Shown piece by piece: positions 15,364 to 23,042 of a stretch of DNA of 32,974 nucleotides. How positions within the stretch are numbered: position 1 is the first letter of the stretch; each line of letters starts with the position of its first letter. Below the pieces are notes generated by a model. That model saw only the letters and a list, made by a program, of their open reading frames with translations, was not told the origin of the DNA and did no database searches. Source of the stretch: QALR01 sp045124015 (GTDB taxonomy: Bacteria; Bacillota; Clostridia; Oscillospirales; CAG-272); contig JBGVLA010000154.1 in NCBI GenBank assembly GCA_045124015.1, positions 1 to 32,974 of the forward strand, read 5' to 3'. Made by a program: the position numbers and the translations under genes.

Positions 15364-16032
15364 TCAATCCTCGTAGTCCTTTGAGGCATCTACGGGTGCG
15401 AGTGCAATATGAGCCATCGGATCTTCGGATATATCGTCTTTGTAGATTTCAAAGTGAAGATGGGGCTCTTCTGCGATTTCGATGAGCGCTGTATCGCCAA
15501 CGTAACCGATCTCATCACCCGCTTTTACGGTAGTCCCTGCTTCGATTCCGGTGGGGATCCTTGTCTGCATATTGCGGTATACGGTCTTATAACCATCCGC
15601 ATGGGTAATGACGATGCTCTGTCCCATCATGGGATGGAATTCCACGGATTCCACGGTGCCGTCTGCTGCGGCATAAACGGGTGTTCCTGCTTCCGCCTTG
15701 ATATCGACACCGAGGTGTACGCGATAGTCTTCCATGGTGTTAGAGAAAACGGGGACGTCTGCAGACCATTCACCGATCACGTTGCCTGCGGAAACGGGTG
15801 CAATGAAGCTGATCTTTTCTGCAATGACAGGTTCTTCTTTTTTGCCAGTGGTGGTTTCTTGCGGCTTCGTTCCCGTGGTGGTTCCCGTTGTGGTTTCGCT
15901 CGGAGCGGGGTCAGGACGTTTTGCGGAGACAACGGCAATGACGGTGATCACGATCGCCGCTACGATCAGCAGCGAAAGACCGATGGCAAGTCCGCGGTTC
16001 ATTTGTAATTTCTTTTGATTTTCGTTCATCAT
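15364..16032 (-). CDS. Membrane-anchored M23 (LytM) peptidase, SpoIIQ-like
   Basis: With the start at 16032 (AGAAAGGA about ten bases upstream) the product has 222 residues. A single membrane segment spans about residues 14-36, then a Thr-rich linker, then a LytM domain with all metal and catalytic residues: H106 and D110 (VHLGVD), H144 (THADGY) and HLH at 191-193. A single-pass anchor plus LytM domain of this size is the architecture of SpoIIQ, which in Clostridia keeps an active site and acts at the forespore membrane in engulfment. Any other membrane-bound cell-wall endopeptidase could look the same, so the specific name is not assigned. It has its own terminator and follows the regulator gene after 149 bases. 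Confidence 0.85.
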   Translation of the reverse strand: MMNENQKKLQMNRGLAIGLSLLIVAAIVITVIAVVSAKRPDPAPSETTTGTTTGTKPQETTTGKKEEPVIAEKISFIAPVSAGNVIGEWSADVPVFSNTMEDYRVHLGVDIKAEAGTPVYAAADGTVESVEFHPMMGQSIVITHADGYKTVYRNMQTRIPTGIEAGTTVKAGDEIGYVGDTALIEIAEEPHLHFEIYKDDISEDPMAHIALAPVDASKDYED

Positions 16033-16162
16033 AATCGAGTTTCCTTTCTGCCGATTGGCATTTGAACTGCTTCTATTGTTGACCGAAAATCGCTCGTTAT
16101 TCAAAAAATTGCAAATTTTTCATAAATTTGTACGTGATGCAGACTCTCTTTCTCTTTTCAAA

Positions 16163-16193
16163 GAAGAAAGCTGACCATGGGTCAGCTTTCTTC
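16163..16193 (-). terminator. Hairpin overlapping the stop codon of the response-regulator-like gene
   Basis: Perfect 14-base arms (16163-16176 and 16180-16193) with an ATG loop include the last codons and stop (16182-16184) of the upstream gene. On the minus strand only TTTG follows, so the U-tract is short, but the stem is unusually long. Confidence 0.65.
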
Positions 16194-16829
16194 GATCATA
16201 TATCCTTTTCCGCGGACCGTGGTGATGAGACGTACCCCGAAAGGGTGATCGATCTTGGCGCGCAGATAGTTGACGTAAACGTCGACCACGTTGGTTCCTC
16301 CTCCTGCTTCATCAAAAACGAGCGACAGCGCTTCCTCACGGGAAACGGGAACGCCGCGGTTTTCATAGAGCAGGTCGAGCATTGCGAATTCCTTTTTTGT
16401 GAGCTCCACTTTTTTTCCCTTGAAATAGGCGATGCGGTTTTCTTTATCCAAAGCCAAAAATTCAGAGGGACTTTTCTTTTTCGGGAGATGAAAAGCTGTC
16501 TTATGCGATTTTTCATCGGGCTCGAAAAAGGTTTCAAAAAATTCCTTGATGAGGAAAGGACGCGTGATGGAATAGTATTTTGTGAGCTCGGCATTGGTCA
16601 GCGCAGAAAGCTGCTCGGGATATCCGAAAATGATGGTTTCAAAGGCAAACGGTGGAAGCGGTCCTTCCGAAAGGAATGCTGCATCCACGAGCGCGAGGTG
16701 CGCGGATTTCAAAAGGTCGGGCATTTCGTTTTTCGCGCGCGCTGTCATCGGAGAAAATCCTCTCTCGGAAAACTCGAGTGCGAGCATACGGGCAAAGCGT
16801 TCGTCAGCGGTGGCGATCAATACGTTCAT
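16182..16829 (-). CDS. Orphan response-regulator-like protein with OmpR/PhoB winged helix
   Basis: The 215-residue product ends in a clear winged-helix DNA-binding domain (about residues 125-213): VELTKKEFAMLDLLYENRGVPVSREEAL, VVDVYVNYLRAKID and TTVRGKGYMI. The N-terminal half has receiver-like spacing but is degenerate. The usual paired acidic residues near position 9 are replaced by TADE, a possible phospho-acceptor is D49 (ALVDAA), and the conserved Lys of the KPF motif is Arg (TRPF). No histidine kinase gene is near. It starts 18 bases after the ParC-like stop with a strong AAGGAGG, so it is co-expressed with the topoisomerase. It may act without phosphorylation. Confidence 0.85.
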   Translation of the reverse strand: MNVLIATADERFARMLALEFSERGFSPMTARAKNEMPDLLKSAHLALVDAAFLSEGPLPPFAFETIIFGYPEQLSALTNAELTKYYSITRPFLIKEFFETFFEPDEKSHKTAFHLPKKKSPSEFLALDKENRIAYFKGKKVELTKKEFAMLDLLYENRGVPVSREEALSLVFDEAGGGTNVVDVYVNYLRAKIDHPFGVRLITTVRGKGYMIEES

Positions 16830-16847
16830 GCGAAGACCTCCTTTTTA

Positions 16848-19055
16848 TCAAGTATCCGATTTTTGTGTTACCGCATTGCCTGTTGCGGGGATCTTGAGCT
16901 TTTTGCATTTTTCAAAGCCTTCATAATGCTTTTCGGGCTCGCGTGTTGCGGCAACGAGCTTCTGACCGGGCTTCATGGTGAAAAGGTTCACGCCGGCGGC
17001 GGTTCTGGTTGCCTTTTCGGGAATGAGTCGGCTGTTTATATAGATCGCTTTGCCGGCGTCATTTACAAGAAGCAGATCGAAAGGCTCGCTTTCATAGAAT
17101 GCGGCAACGAGCGGAGATGCATCGGAATAGGCATTTACGAGTTTCTTTCTTGCGGATTTTGTTTCGTAAAGGGAGAGGGGAACACGGACGCCCTTTCCGT
17201 TTTCGAAGATATAAACGAGATAATGATTTTCGGGATAGGACGAAATGGGCTTGAACGCCACGACGCCTTCTCCGTCATCAAAGCTGAGCTTTGCGGGAAC
17301 GTAATCGCCGAGCGCGGACGCCTTTTTGTTTTCGAAATCACTTGCCTTGGCGCGATAGATCTTTTGTTTATCGCTTACGAAGATGAGTTCGGAAATATTT
17401 TCGGCATCTTCGATCTGTGAGACCTCGTCTCCGGGCTTGAGACCTTGCTCCTCGCTCATGCGGAAGGATTGCAGCGTGATCTTCTTAAAATATCCTTCTT
17501 TGGTGAGAACGAGCTTGACACCGTAGTTTTCCACAAAGTCCTTTTCATCGTATTCTTCCACGGTATTTTCGAAAATCAGCTTTGTTTTACGCGGAATGGC
17601 GTATTTTTTCTTGATCTCCTCAAGCTGTTTGATGATGAGATTCTTGAGTCTGCGTTCGGATGCGATGGTCTTTTCGAGGTTGTCGATCTCCTTATTCAGC
17701 TCATCGATCTCCTTGAGGCGGTTGATGATATATTCGCGGTTGAGGAAGCGGAGCTTGATCTCCGCGATGTATTCCGCTTGGATCTCATCGATCTTGAAGC
17801 CTGCCATGAGATTGGGGACGACTTCGCTTTCCTTTTCCGTTTCGCGGACGATCTTGATGGCTTTGTCGATATCGAGCAGGATCTTGCCAAGACCCATCAG
17901 CAAATGGAGCTTGTCTTTTTTCTTAGCAAGATCAAAGGTAAGCTCTCGCTTGACGCAGTTCATGCGGAAGCGGATCCATTCATGGATGATCTCACGAAGT
18001 CCCATTTGGCGCGGACTGCCGTCGATGAGGATATTGAAATTGCAGGAGAAGGAATCCTGCAGGGGCGTCTTTTTATAGAGCTTGGTCATGAGCTTGTCGG
18101 GATCTGTACCGCGGCGAAGATCAAGAGTGAGCTTGAAGCCGTGCAGGTCGATCTCATCGCGCACGTCGGTAACCTCTTTGAGCGCACCGCTTTTGATCAT
18201 ATCGGTGAGCTTTTTGAGGATAAGCTCGATGGAGGTAGAGTAGGGGATCTCCACAACGTCGATGCAGTTTGCCTCTTTGTCGTAAATATAGCGTGCGCGA
18301 AGCGGAATATTGCCTCTTCCCGTTTCGTAGATCTCCCGCATGCGGTCGCGGTTATAGATAAGATGTGCGCCGCCCGAGAAGTCGGGTGCCTTGATGATAT
18401 CAAGCAAGTCATCCGTCGTTGTATTTTCATCCTTCAGTACGGCGATCGTGCCGTCGCAGACCTCTCCGAGATTGAACGAGCAGATCTGGCTTGCCATACC
18501 GACGGCGATACCCATATTGGGAGAAACGAGTACGTTTGGGAACGCTGTCGGGAGCAGAACGGGCTCTTTCATGGTGCTGTCGTAGTTGTCGACAAGGTCT
18601 ACGGCATCCTTATCGATGCCGCGGAACATTTCAGCGGCGATGGGATCGAGCTTGACCTCTGTATATCGGGATGCGGCGAATGCCATGTCGCGGCTGTAGA
18701 CCTTACCAAAGCTTCCCTTGGAGTCGATGAGCGGGTGGAGAAGCGCTTCATATCCGCGAGTGAGACGCACCATCGTTTCGTAAATTGCCATATCACCGTG
18801 AGGATTGAGTTTCATGGTTTGACCAACGACGTTTGTGCTTTTCGTTCTGTGTCCCGTGAGAAGCCCCATTTTATACATGGTATAGAGTAGCTTTCGATGC
18901 GAGGGCTTGAGACCGTCGATCTCGGGGATCGCACGGGAAACGATCACGCTCATAACGTATGGCATATAGTTTTTTTCAATCGTCTCCGTGATGGGCTGAT
19001 ACGTAACCTCAGCGGGGACGATTTCTTTTTTGATTGGCTTTTTGGCTTTTGCCAT
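16848..19055 (-). CDS. parC: Type IIA topoisomerase A subunit (ParC/GyrA-like)
   Basis: The 735-residue product carries the breakage-reunion domain: RAIPEIDGLKPSHRK, the helix region GQTMKLNPHGDMAIYETMVR, and the catalytic Tyr Y131 in AASRYTEV. A coiled-coil gate follows around residues 415-480 and a C-terminal beta-propeller after it. The GyrA box (QRRGGKG-type) is absent, which favours a decatenating ParC-like enzyme over gyrase. At the positions equivalent to E. coli GyrA S83 and D87 it has Met and Glu. Its length is shorter than GyrA. The start lies 72 bases after the ParE-like stop, with a hairpin element between. It belongs to a divergent clade, so the symbol is by similarity. Confidence 0.85.
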   Translation of the reverse strand: MAKAKKPIKKEIVPAEVTYQPITETIEKNYMPYVMSVIVSRAIPEIDGLKPSHRKLLYTMYKMGLLTGHRTKSTNVVGQTMKLNPHGDMAIYETMVRLTRGYEALLHPLIDSKGSFGKVYSRDMAFAASRYTEVKLDPIAAEMFRGIDKDAVDLVDNYDSTMKEPVLLPTAFPNVLVSPNMGIAVGMASQICSFNLGEVCDGTIAVLKDENTTTDDLLDIIKAPDFSGGAHLIYNRDRMREIYETGRGNIPLRARYIYDKEANCIDVVEIPYSTSIELILKKLTDMIKSGALKEVTDVRDEIDLHGFKLTLDLRRGTDPDKLMTKLYKKTPLQDSFSCNFNILIDGSPRQMGLREIIHEWIRFRMNCVKRELTFDLAKKKDKLHLLMGLGKILLDIDKAIKIVRETEKESEVVPNLMAGFKIDEIQAEYIAEIKLRFLNREYIINRLKEIDELNKEIDNLEKTIASERRLKNLIIKQLEEIKKKYAIPRKTKLIFENTVEEYDEKDFVENYGVKLVLTKEGYFKKITLQSFRMSEEQGLKPGDEVSQIEDAENISELIFVSDKQKIYRAKASDFENKKASALGDYVPAKLSFDDGEGVVAFKPISSYPENHYLVYIFENGKGVRVPLSLYETKSARKKLVNAYSDASPLVAAFYESEPFDLLLVNDAGKAIYINSRLIPEKATRTAAGVNLFTMKPGQKLVAATREPEKHYEGFEKCKKLKIPATGNAVTQKSDT

Positions 19056-19082
19056 GTTTTTTTGAGTTCCTTTCGTGAAATA

Positions 19083-19112
19083 AAACGGGACGTCGAGGGC
19101 GCCGTCCCTACA
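19083..19112 (-). repeat. TAGGG...CCCG hairpin element, copy 2
   Basis: On the minus strand TGTAGGGACG starts the element and CGTCCCGTT ends it, with GGGACG pairing CGTCCC around a ten-base loop. It lies between the ParE-like and ParC-like genes. Flanks match the element at 8274-8305, but the inner stem differs. It could reduce read-through to the ParC-like gene. Confidence 0.6.
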
Positions 19113-19127
19113 AAATGATTTTTTTCG

Positions 19128-21119
19128 TTAAATATCCGCTTCCGCGATATAATCCTTGCCGTAATCGGCGATGAAGCGTTTGCGCTCGGAAAGATCGTCT
19201 CCGAGAAGCGTTTCAAAGATGTATTCGGTCTTTTCCTTGTCTGCCTCCATGATCTTGATGAGACGTCGTGTTTCGGGGTTCATGGTGGTCTGCCACATCA
19301 TGTCGGGCTCGTTTTCACCAAGTCCTTTGGAGCGCTGGAGCGTATATTTTGCATTGCCAAGAGAGGTGATGACCTTTTGTTTTTCGCTTTCGTCGTAGGC
19401 GAAGTAAATTTTATCCTTGCAGGTGATCTCATAAAGCGGAGATTCCGCGATGAAGACCTTGCCTTCCTTGATAAGTGTGGGCAGAAGTCGATAGAAAAGG
19501 GTGAGGAGAAGCGTTCGGATCTGGAAACCGTCTTCATCGGCATCGGTACAGATGATGATCTTGCTCCATTTGAGCTGAGAGAGGTCAAAGATACCTTGCT
19601 CATTGTTCTTTGTCTTTACTTCAACCCCGCAACCGATGACTTTGAGTAGGTCAACGATGATATCGCTCTTGAAGATGCGGTCGTAATCGGCTTTCAGACA
19701 GTTGAGAGTCTTACCTCTGACAGGAATGATGGCTTGAAATTCGGAATCACGTCCGAGCTTGACGGATGTCATCGCGGAGTCGCCCTCTACGATATAAAGC
19801 TCGCGGCGCTCGGGATCCTTGGAACGGCAGGATACGAATTTTTCTACGCGGTTTGCCACGTCTGTTTGTGCGGTGAGCTTCTTTTTGATGTTGAGACGTG
19901 TGCTTTCTGCGTTTTCGCGGCTGCGCTTGTTAACGAGGATCTGGTTTGTGATCTTTTCCGCATCAGCAGGGTTTTCAATGAAATAATATTCGATATGTTT
20001 TTTCAGATAATCGGTGAGAGCGGTTGCGATGAATTCATTGTTGATGGCTTTTTTCGTTTGGTTTTCATAAGAAACCTGCGTGGAAAAGCTGTTGATGATG
20101 AGAACGAGACAGTCCTGAACGTCCTGGAAGGTGATCTTGCTCTCATTTTTATTATATTTGCCGTTGTTTTTCAGATATTTGTCGATGGCATAAACAAACG
20201 CGGTCTGCGTTGCCTTTTTGGGGGAACCGCCATGCTCGAGAAAGCTTGAGTTATGGTAGTATTCGATCAGATTGACGGTGTTCGAAAAACAAAAGGCGAT
20301 CTCCGCTTTGAAGTCGTATTCGGGCTTATCCTCGCGGTCGCGTCCGCGCGCTTCCGTTTTCCAAAGCACGGGCGGCGTGAGAGCCGTATCGCCCACGACG
20401 CGTGCGATCTGGTCTTCAATGCCGTTTTCGCAGAAATATTCTTTTTCTTCAAAGGTGCCGTCTTCATTTTCCCATTTGAAAATGAATTTGAGCCCTGCGT
20501 TGACGATGGCTTGTCTGTCAAGCATCGTCTCGAAAAATTCACGGGGGATATCGGTTGAGGTGAAGACTTCAAGGTCGGGCTTCCAGGTAACGACCGTACC
20601 TGTGCGTTGCTGCTTTCTGGAAAGAGGTGTGCGGATCAGCTCTCCGTCAGGGTTGCCCTTTTTGAAGTTCATTTCCAGCATTTCCGTCGTACGATAGGAT
20701 TGCACCTTCATAAATTCGGAGCTGTACTGTGTTGCGGCGGCACCGAGGCCGTTGAGACCGAGGGAATATTTATAATGGGCATCATCGCCTGCATTGTTAT
20801 TATACTTGCTGCCTGCGTAAAGCTCGCAGTATACGAGCTCCCAGTTATATTTTCCCTCGTTTTCGTTGTAATCCAGCGGAACACCGCGACCGAAGTCCTC
20901 GATGGTGATGACGCCGTCGCGTGTTACGGTGATGTGGATGCGGTCGCCGTGTCCTTCTCTTGCTTCGTCAACGGCATTGGAAAGTATTTCAAATACGGAA
21001 TGTTCACAGCCTTCAAGTCCATCCGAGCCGAAGATCACGGCGGGACGTTTGCGGACACGGTCCGCACCTTTGAGAAGCTTGATACTGTTGTCATCGTATA
21101 CTTGTGTTTTTTTCGCCAT
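19128..21119 (-). CDS. parE: Type IIA topoisomerase B subunit (ParE/GyrB-like)
   Basis: The 663-residue ATPase subunit has the GHKL fold: E44 and N48 in VFEILSNAVDEA, D75 in IEDFGRGVP, GLNGLG at 121-126 (usually GLHGVG), and the QTK loop (ENQTKK near 352-357). The Toprim domain begins with YIVEGDSA (E445), then PVRGKTLN, and the acidic TDADEDGF holds the metal. Length fits ParE or GyrB without the long insertion. Variants such as GLNGLG and DEDG in place of DVDG show a divergent lineage. It forms an operon with the ParC-like and response-regulator-like genes. Together the two subunits pass one DNA duplex through another using ATP. Confidence 0.88.
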   Translation of the reverse strand: MAKKTQVYDDNSIKLLKGADRVRKRPAVIFGSDGLEGCEHSVFEILSNAVDEAREGHGDRIHITVTRDGVITIEDFGRGVPLDYNENEGKYNWELVYCELYAGSKYNNNAGDDAHYKYSLGLNGLGAAATQYSSEFMKVQSYRTTEMLEMNFKKGNPDGELIRTPLSRKQQRTGTVVTWKPDLEVFTSTDIPREFFETMLDRQAIVNAGLKFIFKWENEDGTFEEKEYFCENGIEDQIARVVGDTALTPPVLWKTEARGRDREDKPEYDFKAEIAFCFSNTVNLIEYYHNSSFLEHGGSPKKATQTAFVYAIDKYLKNNGKYNKNESKITFQDVQDCLVLIINSFSTQVSYENQTKKAINNEFIATALTDYLKKHIEYYFIENPADAEKITNQILVNKRSRENAESTRLNIKKKLTAQTDVANRVEKFVSCRSKDPERRELYIVEGDSAMTSVKLGRDSEFQAIIPVRGKTLNCLKADYDRIFKSDIIVDLLKVIGCGVEVKTKNNEQGIFDLSQLKWSKIIICTDADEDGFQIRTLLLTLFYRLLPTLIKEGKVFIAESPLYEITCKDKIYFAYDESEKQKVITSLGNAKYTLQRSKGLGENEPDMMWQTTMNPETRRLIKIMEADKEKTEYIFETLLGDDLSERKRFIADYGKDYIAEADI

Positions 21120-21196
21120 AGCGCTGTAAATTGTCCTTTCTTTTGCGAGTGGATGCTCGGTTTATTTTTTCTGCCATGAAAAATTTCCGAACAAGG

Positions 21197-21225
21197 TTGA
21201 TTTATCGAAAGTTTATTGATATAAT
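21197..21225 (+). promoter_or_regulatory. Sigma-A-type promoter of the QueG-like gene
   Basis: TTGATT (21197-21202) and TATAAT (21220-21225) are separated by 17 bases. The transcript would have a leader of about 110 bases before the ATG at 21341. The divergent ParE-like gene must use a different promoter in the same 221-base gap, which I could not place. Confidence 0.75.
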
Positions 21226-21340
21226 ACTAATTGAATGTTGGTTTGGGTATATTCATTCGTGCTTTATGAGGAATTTATTCTCATCACAAGCATTTTGATA
21301 CTATTTTACCACAAATCCCATCTGAAATCAAGGAATTTTT

Positions 21341-22183
21341 ATGAAATTTAACATAAGAGGAACAAAGGGTATGCTTGCCACTTTTTTTGCAGAAGAAAAA
21401 ATCGAATATTTCGGTGTTTTGCCATTTTCCGCGTGCCGTCTGCGCCGTCCCGATATCATAGAAAGAAAGGGTATTTCGTCAGAAAGCATTGAAAGTGCGA
21501 TCATGCTTCTTGTTCCGTATTACGTAAACGACGGAGCGGGGAATATCTCATTGTATGCACGCTCGGGGGATTATCATCATTACTGCGACTTGCTTTTTGA
21601 AAGACTTTTGTCAAAGCTTGAAGCAAGGTTTGGCGGTCGTTTCCTTGGCTTTGCGGATAAATCTCCGATCGAAGAAAATATTGCCGCTTCCATGGCGGGA
21701 CTTGGTAAGCTCGGCGACAATTATATGCTCATAAACGAAAAATACGGCTCGTTCGTTTTTCTTGGAGAAATTCTTTCCACAGTGAAGCCCGAAGTGCTTG
21801 GTTTTGACGGCAAGATCGCAGAGCCTGCTTATTGTCCGCATTGCGGTGCTTGCAAGAGAGCTTGTCCGATGATGATCGAGGATATGGAGTGTCTTTCCGC
21901 CGTAACGCAGAAAAAAGGTGTCCTTTCCGATGCGGAAGCCGATTATCTAAAAAAATACGGGTCAGCTTGGGGCTGTGATCTTTGTCAGCTTGCCTGTCCG
22001 CTCAATCAAAAGGTGCTGGCAAACGGTGTAGAAACGCCGATCGACTTTTTCCGAGAAAATCGCATTTCCACGTTGACTGCAGAAGTGCTTGAGAAAATGA
22101 GCGATGAAGAATTCAAAGCACGTTCATTCTCATGGCGCGGCAAAGCACCGCTTCTTCGCAATTTGGAGTTGCTTTCTCACTAA
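21341..22183 (+). CDS. QueG-like protein with two 4Fe-4S clusters
   Basis: The 280-residue product resembles epoxyqueuosine reductase. The N-terminal part has YARSGDYHHY and ENIAASMAGLGKLGDNYMLI followed by YGSFVFLGEIL, all characteristic of the DUF1730/QueG fold that binds a cobalamin cofactor. The C-terminal part has two ferredoxin-like motifs, CPHCGACKRACP and CDLCQLACP. QueG performs the last step of queuosine formation in tRNA. This protein is shorter than standard QueG (about 350-380 residues) and lacks the C-terminal HEAT-like region, so it may be a relative with another substrate. No other queuosine gene lies nearby. It has its own promoter. Confidence 0.8.
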   Translation: MKFNIRGTKGMLATFFAEEKIEYFGVLPFSACRLRRPDIIERKGISSESIESAIMLLVPYYVNDGAGNISLYARSGDYHHYCDLLFERLLSKLEARFGGRFLGFADKSPIEENIAASMAGLGKLGDNYMLINEKYGSFVFLGEILSTVKPEVLGFDGKIAEPAYCPHCGACKRACPMMIEDMECLSAVTQKKGVLSDAEADYLKKYGSAWGCDLCQLACPLNQKVLANGVETPIDFFRENRISTLTAEVLEKMSDEEFKARSFSWRGKAPLLRNLELLSH

Positions 22184-22249
22184 TCTTGTATAAATCTTTT
22201 TCTCCTCGCTAATAATATATAAGGAAGAATATTGATATGCGAGGTCATC

Positions 22250-22945
22250 ATGACGGAAAAGGAAAAGGCGCGGATGCTTTCGGAAAATAAGCGCTTGCGA
22301 AAAGAAAATGAATATTTAAGACATCGGCTTTCTGCCCTTGGCGAAAAATTTTCCGATAGAGAAGATACGCCGATCGAATCACGCTTTGCCGATATTTCCC
22401 GAATGACAGGTGCATCTCATAAACGAACCTATCTCGGATATCTCCTTGGCAGGATCAAGGTCAGTATGGCGTTTCGCTTGTGGGATAAAACGCGCTTTGC
22501 CGTGAGATGGTTTTTCTTTGCCTCGAAAATTTGGAATCTTCTCGTTTGGCTTTTCGTGATTCTCGGCTTTGGTACGCAGTTTCTTCTTTTTGCCAGCGCA
22601 TTGATGATCTTTTTGCCCGCAGTGCTTTTGATCTCGCTTATGCTTGGTTTTATGGGCTTTTTTGCCCATCGAAAATGGAACAAAGCACTTGCCTCATTTT
22701 TTTCCTCTCCCGATGAGAAAATCTATATCGTTTTTGCTCCGAAAGCATGGGAAAAGCACGAATATTTTCGATATATGCTTAAAGAGATGCAAAAAGACGG
22801 TATGGTCTTTCTCGTGTTTCATTCGTTTTCCGCGTGTGGATATAAAGGTGCGAAAAGACTATCTTCTCGTCTCTGCGCGGTGCATATCAGCTATTATTTT
22901 TCCCTGAAAAAGCATATTGAGGGAAAAATGATTCAAATTTATTAA
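22250..22945 (+). CDS. Coiled-coil and membrane protein, unknown function
   Basis: GAGGT at 22241-22245 is well placed for the ATG at 22250; an in-frame TTG at 22232 is a weaker choice. The 231 residues start with a short charged coiled coil (about 1-36, rich in Lys, Glu and Leu), a linker, then two or three hydrophobic segments near 85-145 (FFFASKIWNLLVWLFVIL and FLPAVLLISLMLGFMGFF). They end in a soluble domain of about 80 residues with strand-helix alternation (KIYIVFAPKAW, GMVFLVFHSFSACG). I do not recognise the family. The tail resembles a nucleotide- or ligand-binding alpha/beta unit only in general shape. It follows the QueG-like gene by 66 bases and ends in a palindrome. Confidence 0.7.
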   Translation: MTEKEKARMLSENKRLRKENEYLRHRLSALGEKFSDREDTPIESRFADISRMTGASHKRTYLGYLLGRIKVSMAFRLWDKTRFAVRWFFFASKIWNLLVWLFVILGFGTQFLLFASALMIFLPAVLLISLMLGFMGFFAHRKWNKALASFFSSPDEKIYIVFAPKAWEKHEYFRYMLKEMQKDGMVFLVFHSFSACGYKGAKRLSSRLCAVHISYYFSLKKHIEGKMIQIY

Positions 22946-22953
22946 AATTATAT

Positions 22954-22984
22954 CAACTTTTTTCTTTCAAAAAGAAAAAAGTTG
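22954..22984 (+). repeat. 29-bp perfect palindrome, copy 2
   Basis: Arms of 14 bases (22954-22967 and 22971-22984) flank a CAA loop. The central 29 bases are identical to 6716-6744. Pairing extends one more T-A beyond the arms. It sits nine bases after the stop of the membrane protein gene. Confidence 0.8.
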
Positions 22985-23042
22985 ACGCAAAGACAGAAAT
23001 TAAATATACAAATAAAATAAAAAAACAGAAAGGAGTCCTCCC

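Noticed and set aside
16128..18890. Two long plus-strand frames opposite the regulator and ParC-like genes
   Set aside because: They are shadows of well-supported minus-strand genes and have no binding sites or domains.
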